Source: Mactra quadrangularis
Lineage: Eukaryota; Mollusca; Bivalvia; Venerida; Mactridae
Length of the DNA stretch: 64,000 bases
Assembly (NCBI GenBank): GCA_025267735.1
Contig: CM046304.1
Location: forward strand, 29,081,381-29,145,380
Direction: 5' to 3'
The notes under the pieces are model-generated. The model saw only the letters and a program-made list of their open reading frames with translations. It had not been told where the DNA came from and did not search any database. This document shows, piece by piece, positions 35,791-48,583 of the stretch. How positions within the stretch are numbered: position 1 is the stretch's first letter; every line of letters begins with the position of its first letter. A program made the position numbers and the translations under genes.

Positions 35791-36263
35791 GTAGATTTAG
35801 TCTAAATGAGCAACAGTTAGTGTCATTATTTACTATAATGGCTTGTCTCGAATGTTTAAACATTTTACAAGTCAAGGGCAATAACTCTAGTGTACCCAAG
35901 CATGTTTGCATAATGTCCTGGTTACTGAAATTCGGACTTAATTAAGCAAAACAGATCCTCAAATTCAACTATTGGACATCCCGTGTAATGTACCCTGCTT
36001 TGAATAACAATCAAAGATACATGTATATTTACTCCTCTATACGCGAGTAAAATAGCCTATTAGCCTAAAATAGTAAATTGAAACATTAGACAATCCGACT
36101 CTTTTTTATATAAAAAGGGTATATAACTTACTCGGATAAAACAGTTAGTTTCAGCTAAGTAACACGATTTCTCCTGCTTCTATAATTCAAAATGTTAAGA
36201 AATCTGATATAATCACAAACACAGTAGCTATACCACTTGACTACGACATCACAGATGTTACGG
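35791..36263. other. Non-coding stretch
   Basis: No gene or repeat recognised downstream of the C1q gene. Confidence 0.4.
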
Positions 36264-36328
36264 CATTCGGAACTCGTCGGCCTTTCGCTGCGATTTTTTT
36301 TCATGAAAGGTCGATGTGTTCCGAATGA
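36264..36328. mobile_element. 65-bp short relative of the CATTCGGAAC element
   Basis: CATTCGGAACTCGTCGGCC at the left and the reverse complement CATTCGGAACACATCGACC of the right end form imperfect inverted repeats around almost no interior. A 360-bp relative lies at 46304-46663. Confidence 0.5.
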
Positions 36329-37499
36329 TCCTACGGTTTGATAAGGAAAACTAAAAAATCCGCGTCGACTCAAGAGTTTTAATGAACTGTAAGTATTTCA
36401 ATTCTTGTCCGATTTACATGATACATACTCGCAATACAACCGGCTAAAACCATAGACATATAAATACTATATCTATGGCTAAACCGGCACGGTCTGTGTC
36501 CATATGGTGTCTCCCGGTTTGGCCTCTCGCATTTCTTTACCAATCTTTCCTGTTTTTCCCGGTCTACTTGCTACAAATACTACGACGCGCTAGGACAATG
36601 TGAACCGTGCGTAATGACTAGATGCACTAAATGAATGTATTTTCCGGAGGCGTTGCATATATGAGCAACATCTAGCAACTTAAAATATGAAGATGCAATA
36701 AAGGCGTATTAACAATAGCATGTTGTCAAAGGGAGACTTAAATTATGAGATGAAGTCAACAAGCTTGGCAATTTTGGCCTTGAAACTGGGATTGTCGACA
36801 TTTAAATACTACTCCCTGAATATTGAATCTGTCAACTTGGGACTATTTAATGGGGAGTTAATAACGTAAAGGTCCAAGATGAACATTTTTTGCTTAAGCT
36901 TAGACCCTGTAGCTCGTCATTTTCGTGATATGCATATATTATGATATACAATTACAGTCTAGCATGCGATACTTTAAAAGTCACAGAAAACCTTGAATTT
37001 TCTCAAATTTTAATGATTTTAGCCTGTTCCATTCTGTGTACGTAAGGAAAATAAAACTAGAGGAAACTGGAAACAAATTATTCTAAACTTCTTGCCCGGG
37101 TTCAAGTTTCATGTGTGAATCGTGTTCAGTGTACATACATGTATACAGAATATAAACATATGAATATATATAGTTAGTGCATAATTGATGCTCATTGTAT
37201 TTGTGTGCAGTCTTTGTTTAGCTCGTACACGGAATTCAGCTTCTTGTATCACCAGGCTTAATGAATTATGCCAGTTGTTGATAGCTCATTTGTGTCCGGG
37301 TTCCTATTCAAAATAATAATAGTATCTAATTCAAAATATCAACAAAAATATGTAAATTAGATTTCAAATACATAAGAAAAGAAAGGCATATTAATATTAA
37401 TAGGCCTTTAGAAAGGCACTTGGTAGGTAAATGTTTGATTTAGGTCTGTTTCCATTTATTTACATGTCGACTTTACAACTTTGTAAAATAACCTTTGAT
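36329..37499. other. Non-coding stretch
   Basis: GC-richer sequence at 36470-36600 has an open minus-strand frame of about 35 codons but no convincing exon borders. Nothing else is supported. Confidence 0.4.
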
Positions 37500-37672
37500 C
37501 ACTGACATTATTTCCAGCTGGTGACATTTACAGTGTCCATTTACATCAGGGTGTAGTGAAACAATTGTTTATAAATTCTGCTAAATGAAATAAGCAGTGC
37601 CCCTGACTGGGTTCGAACTCAATAGTACCTTTCGATACAAAGTTCGCTACCACTGAACTTCGGTTCCTACAA
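37500..37672 (-). mobile_element. tRNA-derived SINE, family C (decayed)
   Basis: The minus strand reads GAAGTTCAGTGGTAGCGAAC (A-box region) and GTTCGAACCC (B box), then further on CCCTGATGTAAATGGACACTG. That tail resembles CACCTGGGTGTAAATGGGTA in the 52488 copy. The acceptor stem does not pair, so this is not a functional tRNA gene. Confidence 0.6.
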
Positions 37673-38590
37673 TGCTTGCTCGACTAAGAGTCTGGGTTTT
37701 TTGTCCTATATCTATATCATATAAAATTATACATGTATTCAACCCTGATCACCAGGTTAGATGTCCAATTATCTGGCGATTTGTCACCGGTCTCGGCATT
37801 CATTATAACATTGAGGACAAAAATAGTATTTTGACAGGCACTTAATTCAATAAATTGAAAGTCTTTTGACAGAAACATTGACAGCAAATCAATATGAAAT
37901 CCCCTGACTTAGCAGGACATACACGTTGGTGCAAATATGTATTTAAACTGATGGCTGCCAATGAATGATTTAATTATTGACACACTGAAAGATAATTGCA
38001 TCTATTTGCATTGGAATTAGCATAATATGTACAATATCATTCGGGGATATTCGTAACTGGCGGATTCTACCGAATTGGGTGCTCTCATAACTAGCGGACA
38101 TTGTGTGTTAACCAAATGCGTACTTCGTACATTTACGTACAACACACGGAACTAACCGAGTAGATATTCATCGTAAAAGACGGAATTTCCCGATGAATAC
38201 CGGCCCAATTTATAGTTAACAATAATATAATATTATGTATAAAATGGACAATTATGATATACTAAAAAACGATGATCAATCACAAAATCACATTAATTGT
38301 CATAAATCGATCACTGTTTGTTGTTTTATGAGGTATTCGGAACAGATATAACGTCTATAGCGAGCAGTATATAGTCATCCGTAACATGTTTATAACTTTT
38401 TTACTATCTGATGTTTTATTAAATATTTTTGGCAATATATGTATGTAAATTTACTGTAATAATATACTTAGGAATGTTAAGTAAATGTAAGTACATGTAT
38501 TATTAACTTGTGGAAATGCCATAAAGACCGATAGTACGATATTTTTGCTCTACTAACCTGTACCGCCACATGTTCAAATGAGCGTCAGAA
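37673..38590. other. Non-coding stretch
   Basis: No gene recognised. The segment 38040-38220 is GC-richer, but no ORF or terminal repeat stands out. Confidence 0.4.
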
Positions 38591-38935
38591 GTGTACCTGA
38601 TCGCCTTTTGTCCGTCGTCCGTCCGTTCGTCCGTCCGTCCAATCTTGGATGAAAAACTAGGTCACAATAGCTAAATATAGAAAAAATCTTGTTAACAGTC
38701 TTGTTTACCACTTTTTATAAAAATATCTTAGAAATTGGTTTGAATGTTTGTTTTAATGATTCCTTGGTAAAGTTCGAATATGGTTTACTGGGGTCAAAAG
38801 CTAGGTCACGCAGTCGAAATATAGCGTCAAATTGGTTGAAAGCTGTTGTTTTTAATTTTACTCAGATTCATGTATTTATCAATGGTACTTAGGTAAGCGA
38901 TAAAGGGCCATCATGGCCCTCTTGTTTGTTTTCAC
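38591..38935. repeat. Dispersed repeat ending in GGGCCATCATGGCCC palindrome
   Basis: It starts with a (CGTC)n tract (GTCCGTCGTCCGTCCG), continues with AAAACTAGGTCACAATAG and AAAAGCTAGGTCACGCAG modules, and ends AAGGGCCATCATGGCCCTC followed by TTGTTT. I recall repeats with this layout as common in bivalve genomes. The AAAxCTAGGTCA module occurs twice inside. No target duplication was found. The 67-codon frame inside is not a gene. Confidence 0.6.
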
Positions 38936-39102
38936 CTTCAAATATCAGCATGTGCTCTTCTGTTAACTTCTTGTTCGTGGGTCGAATTGTAACTGCAAAC
39001 CTTTATTAAATATATTAGAACATAACAGAACATATATTTGTTAAACGTATACAACAAATACATCGTTACAACATATACAAATACATACATTTAGACACAA
39101 AT

Positions 39103-39434
39103 ACAATTCAAACAAAGTCGCCCGGTTAGCTCAGTTGGTAGCACCGAATCTACTGATCGAAGGGTCGTGGGTTCGATTCTCGGGCGCGGTATACTTTCGT
39201 GGAGATTGGTCACGAAATTATTTCTACGGCAATTCTCCCTCCTACCAATGATTTTTAATCATGTTGGGCAGTTGTCGGTCACTGACGTAAGTATGCGCTT
39301 AGTATTTGGTTAACAGCTAAATCCAGAGATTTAGCCGTTCCAGGAGGAGTAAGTAGGTTGACTGCCGTTATATGACCTATTTAATCTTTTGCTACGGCAT
39401 AAAACCCAACAAGCAAACGAACAATTCAAACAAA
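39103..39434 (+). mobile_element. tRNA-derived SINE, family B, with 14-bp TSD
   Basis: ACAATTCAAACAAA at 39103-39116 and 39421-39434 flanks a body closely matching the 24569 copy (TAGCTCAGTTGG, GGTTCGATTC, CCTCCTACCAATGATTTTTA, AACCCAACAAGCAAA tail). The long perfect duplication suggests a fairly recent insertion. Confidence 0.92.
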
Positions 39435-39816
39435 TAATACAAGGAAAATCAGGGAAAGGTCCATTGGATACACATCTTGTATTTTCACATTACTACACAT
39501 ATAAGTAAGATAGTAACACCAACAAATTTCTACTTTTTTCTCATTTGTAATCAACATTTTTTACTTCCGTGTTCAAATGCAGATATATATAGTTACTGTC
39601 ATATAAATTTATTGAAAGTCGTCGTCGTTTTTTGACATAACATTACACAGGAAATATTTTTCATTTTTATCAACATTTATTTTCTCTCATGCAGTGACAT
39701 AATATATTAGTCTTGGGTGTGAAAATAGACAATAAACTTATATAATACTTATCATAGTAACATCCGGGTTATTTTCATTTCATCCTTTACGGCTATCAGA
39801 TTTCAGACTCACGAGC

Positions 39817-40210
39817 ATACTAAGTAGGGCTGCTGCGGGTATCCGAGTACTCGGATATTCGCGATCTCAACCAGAAAATCGAGTACGAATATTCGTCACT
39901 TCCGAAATCGTCGGATCGCGATCTAATTTTGGAAAGAAATGAATGAACATTTTCACCTTAACTACACTGAAAACGATCCGTTCTACCAATGATACACATT
40001 TAAACAAAAATGTTATCACTGATAATGCCAATAAAACGTCTGGTAAAAGAAATGTTTGGAGTACATGGTTTCCATATAATAAAAGCTGTTGAATTCTATA
40101 CGCTTTCCTATTAACAAATTATTCGTGGTTCGATTCCTGAATCGCTACACATGAATCGTGGTTGGGATCGGATCGCCACATGCTCAACGCTCCACAGCTC
40201 TAATACTTAG
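39817..40210. mobile_element. 378-bp non-autonomous hAT element
   Basis: The element spans 39825-40202. The left end is TAGGGCTGCTGCGGGTATCC; the right end, reverse-complemented, starts TAGAGCTGTGGAGCG. The 8-bp duplications are ATACTAAG (39817-39824) and ATACTTAG (40203-40210), with one mismatch. Subterminal GAGTACTCGGATATTCG and GATCGCGATC repeats are typical of hAT ends. There is no ORF of note. Confidence 0.75.
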
Positions 40211-40709
40211 GCTAAGTGTAAGCCTCCACTAAATGTGAGTCTCTTTTAAATGTGAGTTCGCACTCAACTAATTGGTATTCACACTCAATTTCCATGAAAA
40301 CTAAATACTGCTTGCGTAAAGAGGCAAATAACAATTTTAATGAACTTACAACTTGAAAGGTTTTACCTTGAACATGTACAAACTATATTGATAAATAATG
40401 TCGTAGGATATTTATTGTAACCATGGTCCTAACTCGACCTGACCCGACAACCCTTCAAATGATGTTTTTTAAGTTAAAGTTTCATGTATATAATAAGCAT
40501 TGTTCAACATATTGCTGTATATGCCTTCTTTCTGAATTTCGCATAATTCATGTATTTACTTAAATGTTCATTTTTGAACAATTTTAGTCGTTTAATGTAG
40601 GAACTCTACATTTGTATGTCATCGGCTTTGTTACTTGAACAGTTGGATACATTCGTTTATATATAATAAACTTTATAGCATACAACAATTTTGTCTTTGA
40701 CTTCTATAG
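40211..40709. other. Non-coding stretch
   Basis: Nothing recognised. Confidence 0.4.
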
Positions 40710-41215
40710 TTAAAGCTACTACATGAAGATTTATTCATGTACAGAAAACATGAAAAACTTCCTGCAACTGTGAAGTTATCAAAATGTAACATGTGTAAGA
40801 GACACAATAAACTTTTCAAACCATTTTGATTTTTAAGTTAAAGTTTGGCAAAGTTCAAATTTTCTTGAAAAAGGGGGGTCCTGTCAGAAGAGCACATTAT
40901 GTTCATTTAAATGTTAGCGTTGAATGTATATGATCAAAAATCATTTTAGAGCCTAGTTATGTAATTTGGAGGAATGTTTGTCTACCACAATACTTTTAAT
41001 CATACTGTGATCAAAAATATTTTAAGTATTGACAACTAAAGTCTACTTTCGGTTTTGGTCTACTTTCACTTTAACAGTACAATTAATTACATAAATATAT
41101 TAAAGTGATAGTTGCATTTATTTAAAATTTATTTTTCATTAAAAGTGTTTCAAAATGATTTAAATATCAATTGTCTTTTTATAGCGCATAGACAGTATTA
41201 CTTTTGATGATAGAA
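40710..41215. mobile_element. TTAA-type MITE, diverged copy
   Basis: It is collinear with 53955-54476 over about 500 bases: TTAAAGCTACTACATGAAG, GTGAAGTTATCAAAATGTAA, GACACAATAAACTTTTCAAA, TTATGTAATTTGGAGGAATG, TTTCGGTTTTGGTCTACTTT. The left end has TTAA followed by AGCTACTACAT. The right terminal repeat is lost or decayed in this copy. Confidence 0.6.
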
Positions 41216-42105
41216 CAGTAATGGACTATGTTTTTGTCATGAGATAATTCTTTAATGCCCACTGATTTCTTCGAAACATCGACCACACATATGTACGCAA
41301 GTACATAATCACTAGTTGAATTAATGACAAAAGTTCATTCATTTATTCAACCATAGTGTATTGTTTATTGACTAACAAAGATATTACTTTATATAAATGA
41401 GAGTAATTAATACTGCCCGGTTAATTACACTAAGACGATATGTCGATACAATACTGATTACATACATTAGTACAAGCTATTTTTATTGTATATAAATATG
41501 TGAGTGAGTGAATGATGGATGAACGTACAAGTATTTTACTGATCTATTATATATTGTATTTTATAATATACATGTACTCATTGACCAAACTTATGTTAGA
41601 CAATCTTGTAGTATATTGTATTTTTTATTGTACATATTTGTTTTACAAGTCTTCACTGCAAGGATTGTCAACTGTATAAAAACATTGGTGACATATTGGT
41701 GGGTACTTTTAAATTAGCATCATTAGTAGATCTAATTGCTTACAAATGAGGTAATATATTGAATGTGTTTGTTATTTAGTTTAAGAAAACATTGTCTGAA
41801 ATTATCAATAGTAGCTGTCTTGAAATGGGAACACACCAAGGGTTTAAGGATTAGTCGGTCAAAAAGTACAAATTTAATAAAAGTTATAAATTATGCCTAT
41901 ATTATTTTATTAGTTTGAGTTTTGCTAGTTGAACAAACTAAATTATATGAACACCATATCATAGAAAAACTACAACCGTCGTTCGGTGGTAACGTATATG
42001 TGTATTTGTTTCCTGTGTAACGAACCAGGTTCGCTTTTTAGTACAAATAATGGCATACTTGTACCCAGGGGTTAAATGGATTCTTGATCAACCGTTTGAT
42101 CGAAA
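41216..42105. other. Non-coding stretch
   Basis: Nothing recognised beyond AT-rich sequence. Confidence 0.4.
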
Positions 42106-42345
42106 CGCCCGACTTGCTCAGTTGGTAGCCCACAAGTCTACTGATGGAGGGGCGCAGGTTCGATGACCGAACGCGGAATGCTGTCGTAAAGCTTTGTCAT
42201 GAAATAATTTCTACGGCTGGTCTCTCTCCTACGGCTGAATATAAACCATGTAGGACTGCTGTCAGTCATTGACGAACATACGTGCCTAGTAACTGGTTTA
42301 CAGGTAATTTCAGATTTAAACTTTCCAGGTGAGGTGAGTAGTTCG
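42106..42345 (+). mobile_element. tRNA-derived SINE, family B, old copy
   Basis: CTTGCTCAGTTGGTAGCCCA, AAGTCTACTGATGGAGG and AATAATTTCTACGGCTGG follow the family B order with many changes. The 3' tail is lost after about 42345. Confidence 0.75.
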
Positions 42346-42855
42346 AACTAATAGGGAGATGGCTATTCAATGTTAACCAGTCATACGTCTTAACCACACG
42401 ACCACGCGTATTAGTGTGAATTTTGTCGTACGTTTGTTAGACTCACTAGTGAATGCTGGAAATTACTTGCAACGGAAGTATATTTGAATATTTATTAAAT
42501 TTTTTTCAGCCTTATGACCTACGATGATTTTAATCGTGCGACCAATATGTAAAATCAATCACTGGTCATTGGTTAACCTTAATACATATAATTAACCTAT
42601 TGGTTCGATCACAAGAAGGTTTTATGACGAATATTATCAATCAAATAATACGTACGTTGTAATAAAACCATACTTTTTCCATTATTATAATATAAACTTT
42701 TTTTATGATTACTATTATACTAATGATTATGACGAAGATATAGTAATACATTGTAAGGAAACACGAAGTCGTTACATGAGAAATGTTTCTAATGTTGACA
42801 CATGACACAGGCCAATTTTAAGTGTAACAATTTGGTCATTTTTAGCCAGACTTTA
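42346..42855. other. Non-coding stretch
   Basis: Nothing recognised. Confidence 0.4.
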
Positions 42856-43230
42856 CGAAGTAAATGGAAAGCTCTCCTACTCGCCCTGGAGTCGGCGTCC
42901 GCGTCCATATTTCTGATTAAAGTTTTGTGCAGTAAAATATTTTTACTATAACTTTTTTATTTCTTAAGGTATCAACTTCAAACTTTAAATATATGTTCCT
43001 TATCATTAATCACATCTCATGTGACAAGGTTCATAACTCCAAATACATTTTTTTTATAATTTTCTCCCCATGAACTTGAAATTTTCTTAAAAATATTTGT
43101 TTTTACTTAAACTTCTTTATTTTTTAAGGTATCATTTTCAAATATATATGTGTTCCTTAGTATCAACCACATCTGATGTGACAAATACTTACTTAGTCGA
43201 GCATGCTGTCTCTACTGACAGCTCTTGTTA
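42856..43230. repeat. Dispersed repeat with internal duplication
   Basis: The left end is TGGAAAGCTCTCCTACTCGC then CCTGGAGTCGGCGTCCGCG. The right end is CTTAGTCGAGCATGCTGTC then GACAGCTCTTGTT. Inside, two about 150-bp modules repeat: AACTTTTTTATTTCTTAAGG versus AACTTCTTTATTTTTTAAGG, and ATCACATCTCATGTGACAA versus ACCACATCTGATGTGACAA. I recall similar repeats from bivalve genomes. Confidence 0.6.
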
Positions 43231-45810
43231 TTACTGCTATGGTCGGAAAAGATTCCGATCACCATAAAAGTGCTCAATTTGAACTAGACAGTGAATTAGT
43301 TTAAATTAGGTTGCTGAATAATACATACAATCGGAACGAAGTCTATAATAGGTTTGCGAATCCTGAAATTTTGCAAATCACCGATTGCTTTCAAACTTAC
43401 AACAAATATCCTACAAATTGGCATAACATTAAAACATTTTCCATAAAAATATGGTTTAATTTTACATTAAAAGTCAAAATATCCATAGGAATCATCATAC
43501 TTTTCGTATCAATGATATTTTAAAAGAGTTTATGGTATTTGTCCCACGAATTATTTTCAAATTTTGGTACATTATTGGGCAAAACTATTATTTTATGAGG
43601 CAAAGGTCGTTGTGAAAAAAGAAAACGTCTGACGGCTACAACAGTCTGTTAGATCTTGAAACCTGTTGTCAGCGGCTTTAACCAAAAACATGTCCTGTTT
43701 TCAATACGTACAAACCGTACAAAAATATAAGGAACAATAGTAATATATTTTGTCGTAACTATTGTAATACGGAGCCAATATAGTGACATCTTGAAATACT
43801 TATTTTATTTTCTCGCTCAATTTGTTAAAACGTAATATTACTTCCATTATACGCAGTATTATTTTGTATGAACGAAATACTTATTTCGAAAACTAAAAGT
43901 AATAATGATATTGGAAAAAAACGAAATAGTATACCGTTTAATCTAAATAACTAAGAAAAAACTGGGGACCAGGAAGCGGACTCAAAGGTGATAAATCAAG
44001 TTGTAAGAATTTGTTTCACAATCTAGCTAAAATGAAGTAGTATTTGAAAATAAAATTGTTTTTCAGAATGTCACTTCAGGGGCTCCGTATTTTTATGTTT
44101 CAGCTGGTTTTCTCTGGTTGTAAACGTGTAAGGTCAACTTTTTTACTATTTTGTTCTTTGAGGTTACAAGTTAATTTGACACAGGAACACATGTTTATCA
44201 AAAAGCGGAGTGACTTTTCACTTAACTTTTACGTAAATGGACAAATGGTGTTCGAATGCTCTTTTTTATATTTCATTTATAACAATTTATAATAGACTTC
44301 GTGTTTTAGTAGGACAGTGGTTAGATGACATTGCAAATACATGATATTTGTTGTTTTAACTTGTTTCCTGACAACAAACCGCAATGATAATGTACATATT
44401 ATTAATATAAAGGAAAGTGTTGTCTAAATTTATTAATTCGTTCAATCTCATAAACATATTTTTCTTTATTTTTGTTTTGTTTGAAAACTTTACATAAAAT
44501 TATAAACGACCAGCAAAAGTGTTGTGTGTATTCTTTATTGTTCTTGTTTGTTCTTGCATGAACTTGTTGAAGCAAGTGTAAGGTTGGTGCACCCTATAGT
44601 ACCCTGTTAAAAACCCATAGTGAATTCCACGCTATATGGCACATGACATATTCAATTAACATGATGTTTAAAGGTTTGCTTGCTTTTATGTAATAGATAT
44701 ACATGTATTTTAGTTTCCTAATAACAGGTTATGTACATATAATTTTGAAATATAAAAAATGACCAATTTTGTGAATAGCAAAAATATTCTTAAAACTTGC
44801 CAAGGTGTCAGATGTGTTTAATGATATCAAGTCCGTATGGGAATGTATTCTTTTTTAAATCACGCCTGTTTACTGCAGCCTGATTTATCACCAATATTTA
44901 CATGATAAAGACATTCTTGTTATTTAGAATGTCACTGACGGTTCAATAATATAAGTGTCTAAATTTGTCAACATGACTCAAAATCATTAGCAAAAATGAC
45001 CAAAGTCGGTGAGTTAGCTTATAAGCGACATTTTTATTAATTTCGAACATTTTATCATCGCCACGCAGACGATTTTAAGTGCACGTGACATGCCCACTGA
45101 GGTCAATGTCGGGTCATGATACGTAATATGTGTATATAATCCAATAAAGACATTTGAAGATTGCCGATTGTGCAGTTCTTACGTCATTAATTACGTCATT
45201 TGTGAGTAATTAAATTGTGAAGTCAGATAATTAGCATGTGTCATGAAAAAACAACACCAAACAGGGACGTGTCATAGTACTGTAATTAGCATTCGACAAC
45301 TAAGTACATGTTTAACACGGTCATTGTCAAATCTTGCCGTAGGGGATTCAAGTAATGGCAACTCATAACTGACAAAATACTCTAGATGCACATATTTTAT
45401 TAGATTACATTAAACTTTTATGCATTTGTTACAACTTTTTCAAGTTTTTTTGTTAATTTCAATGTATCACTAATGCCTAGCTTTTTTAACTTTGTGCGTT
45501 GGTATAATTGAATGTTCAAACGGTTTTACATGCGAGTTTCAAAACTTCAATAATTCTATTTGTCTGTAATGACTGCGATTATTTGTAAAAAAATATGACA
45601 TATTTTGTCCCATATTGTTTTTTTTTTGAACATTTAGCGTTTATAGTTATGACTAATGAACTACAGCGCTTATGTTTCAGAAAATGTATCTTCCCTTCAC
45701 TGTATAATTTGAATTTATTAATATAACATTAAATTTACTTTACTCTCCATTCAATTGCATTTGTGCAACATAAAAGCTCATTAGTTATATTACCTTTCCT
45801 AGATTTTTAA
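43231..45810. other. Non-coding stretch
   Basis: No exon or repeat is supported. Plus frames at 43311-43523 and 44044-44292 lack motifs. TTACGTCATT is repeated in tandem near 45179-45200. Confidence 0.4.
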
Positions 45811-46180
45811 ATGAGGGACTTTTGTCAGTTATCTTTTCTTGATAAAATCTGAAGCAATCCAATTGGTGAGTAGGTCTTATCAGTTGGAATCCTCGGATTT
45901 TATCATTGAAGACCTATGTAATGATAAGAAAATATGTCATCTAATATTTTTGTTATTAGTTAAGATATTAACAGGAGTGGTGAAATTTAGATAGTTTTTT
46001 ACCTCTACAAGTTTTAGCTTGATTTTCAAACCAATTAAATGATTTACAAAAAAGTTATTTGCTAATTAATTGTGGCAAATTGACATTGAAAAGTAAGGGT
46101 AAAATCCGAGTAATCAAACAATTGGACCTACTTGAAGAGTACATGTATACAAAAGGGAAATAACTGACTAAAGTCCCTTA
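45811..46180 (-). mobile_element. TA-type MITE, copy 1
   Basis: Ends GAGGGACTTTTGTCAGTTAT and the reverse complement of ATAACTGACTAAAGTCCCT are near-identical inverted repeats. A TA lies at the right flank; the left flank is mutated. The interior (TCTGAAGCAATCCAATTGGT, AATCCTCGGATTTTATC, ATTGACATTGAAAAGTAAGG) matches the 61488 copy in the opposite orientation. The length is about 365 bp with no ORF. Confidence 0.75.
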
Positions 46181-46303
46181 TTTTACATCAATTTTTATCA
46201 TCACTGTTAGTAATACAGCTATAAAATCACAGTTGTCGCAACAACCAAATTCATGTATATGATTTAAAACTAAGAAGTTCAATCCAAAAGTTTAGTTAAT
46301 TCT

Positions 46304-46663
46304 CATTCGGAACTCCTCGGCCATTCGCTACGAATAACCTCGAACATATTTAGACGCCATTTTGGAAGAACCGGTGTTGAAGTAAACAAATACACGATCG
46401 TTAAGGCGATGACTGAAGTTTCGTTTTTAGTCCGTAAATTTGAAATTACATATTTCAATGATACCGATGAACAATATTTTGTTCAATTTAAAACAAATAA
46501 GTATGTTTAGACAAAGATCTGGGTGTATACTACAAGAACTATTTTGTATAACCGTTACGTGCTTCGCCTCGCGTAGGTAGTAAAATCACCAAAATCCAGT
46601 GAAGACTTCCCCACGAATCCTTCCGAGATTATTCACTCATGAAAGGTCAAGGTGTTCCGAATG
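46304..46663. mobile_element. CATTCGGAAC inverted-repeat element, about 360 bp
   Basis: The left end CATTCGGAACTCCTCGGCC and the reverse complement CATTCGGAACACCTTGACC of the right end form imperfect inverted repeats. TTAA lies a few bases outside each end (46296-46299 and 46665-46668), hinting at TTAA targeting. A short relative is at 36264. Confidence 0.55.
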
Positions 46664-47674
46664 GTTAATGCGGTGCATGAAAATTTTACCATATTTTGTA
46701 CTGATAAAAACTGATATATAAGACAAAGTTTGAAAATGAACACCAAGAATAATTTGGCCAATTTGTTTATCAGTTATTTAGCAAATTGTTGGTACAGTAC
46801 TAATAGTCTTTTATAAATCTGTTGTGAGTGGCAATGTACATGATTTTATTGTATAATATAATATGTCTTTACATTCATGTTGTACATGGATTGGACTTAA
46901 ATAAATAAAAAGGAACTCTTCTAAAAGGCTCTATCGCGTTAAGGGGAACAACGCATGGCCAATTTTCGCCTATGTTACAACCAGTTAAGCATTAGATAAG
47001 CGAATGATAATTATTTACATTGTATATGCAATGTTAATTAAGGTTTTAGCCAACTAAAGTCTCATGCATGGAATAATCTGTCTATCAAAACTTTATTCAT
47101 TTTAAAGTTTTTTTAAGTAAAAAATGAATAATTTTATTTAATGAATAAATCTTACATTTAAAAAACTGTTAATGAAAAAAGTCATTAAAATCATTAATTA
47201 GGATGGTAATAATACATAACAAACTAGGGCAGTAGACCAACATCAGGTTAGGCAATATGTGAATACACGTCGTTTATTTTGTCACGTATATCACACAAGG
47301 ATAGGTCAGACGTTAAATAAATGCAATTTGGTGTGGTTATGTGTGAACTGACAGCCATCCGACAAGCTGATGAGGAAATATTTAAATTATGGAGAAAAAT
47401 ATATTATCATTGTTTTTCCATGCAATAATTTGTAATGATGAAACTAGTTTAGTTGGAATTTCCTAATTTGCACAAAAAAATGATAAAACTTTCAACCAAA
47501 AGAGAGCACTGTTATTTTTCAGTGTCAGAGGACTACAGAATTCATGATTTTAGCATAACTGGCGTTTTCTAAATAAAGTGGATATATGCCATTGTATTTT
47601 ATTATACCTCACCTGATTTTTTACTATATGGCCTAATGTGACGTCACCGTCAATCCGTAATGTCACCCCATGGA
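46664..47674. other. Non-coding stretch
   Basis: Nothing recognised apart from AT-rich sequence. Confidence 0.4.
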
Positions 47675-47762
47675 CATCACCTATCGGCCCGCTTGACATC
47701 ACCTATCGGCCCGCTTGATATCACCTATCGGCCCGCTTGACATCACCTATCGGCCCGCTTAA
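47675..47762. repeat. Four-copy 22-bp tandem repeat
   Basis: Four head-to-tail copies of a 22-base unit containing CATCACCTATCGGCCCGCTT. Copy 3 starts with T instead of C and copy 4 ends differently; otherwise the copies are identical. The low divergence suggests recent expansion. Confidence 0.92.
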
Positions 47763-47958
47763 AGCGATTGAAGACTACTGCGTTAAAGTTTGCTTATATC
47801 GGGACCCGAGTTTTGGCTTTCTTCTTTACGAGACAACCAATTTAACGGTGTAAAAATGTCTTCAAGTTCGGGAGCAAATAAAACAGATACAATTAAACGG
47901 TTTGTGTCTATTGAATAGTCAACAATTACTGATTTTTGTTTTTTGGTTTAATAAAATA

Positions 47959-48096
47959 AATATCCCATCCTACAGAGGGTGATAGAACGGAATGTTCATC
48001 CGAGACAAGTAATGTCACTCTCGGCTAAAGCCACGGTTAACATTACTTGTCTCGGATGAACATTCCGTTCTATCACACTCTGTAGGATGTGATATT
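47959..48096. mobile_element. Large foldback, 57-bp arms
   Basis: Arms 47959-48015 and 48040-48096 are reverse complements with about two mismatches. The 24-base loop includes GGCTAAAGCC. The arms contain AACGGAATGTTCATCCGAGA. The sequence could extrude as a cruciform. It is probably a foldback element; no target duplication was identified. Confidence 0.85.
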
Positions 48097-48495
48097 TATA
48101 TTTTGAAGGGGTGTGGAATTCCATTTTTTCCACTTGTCCATGGACAAGTGAATTCAAACAATTAACTTGTCCTGGATCAAAATGCACTTGCCAAGGGTTC
48201 GATACGAAAAAGAAATATAGTGATCTTTAATATAAAATACATATTAAAAGTAATAATAAATAATTGAGTGAAATAGTTAAATGCTGAATATGATTGAAAC
48301 CTTTACTGCTGAAAGGCGTTACACATGTCCACGCACTAGAAGGCTGGAAATAGCTAATTGTCCGCAGACATAAATGTTCGAGTCGGACACAGCGGGCAAA
48401 GAAATTCCTCGCCCATGTATTATGCGACAAATTTGTCAACATTAAAGCAAACAAATGTAATATGTAATGTACATTGCTTTACGACGCATTCAATA

Positions 48496-48583
48496 TTTTT
48501 ATGTCACATCACGTCAAACTCGTCTTTCCTATACAGGCTGATTTGTATAGGAAAGACGGGTTTGACGTGATATGACATAAAAA
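48496..48583. mobile_element. Foldback, 39-bp arms
   Basis: Arms 48496-48534 and 48545-48583 pair over 39 bases with two mismatches around a 10-base loop (AGGCTGATTT). The arms include CGTCTTTCCTATAC. It lies 400 bases from the previous foldback but has unrelated arm sequence. Confidence 0.85.

Noticed and set aside
37597..37672. tRNA gene on the minus strand
   Set aside because: Acceptor stem does not pair, and the downstream body resembles a SINE.
38689..38892. 67-codon ORF
   Set aside because: Lies wholly within a dispersed repeat.
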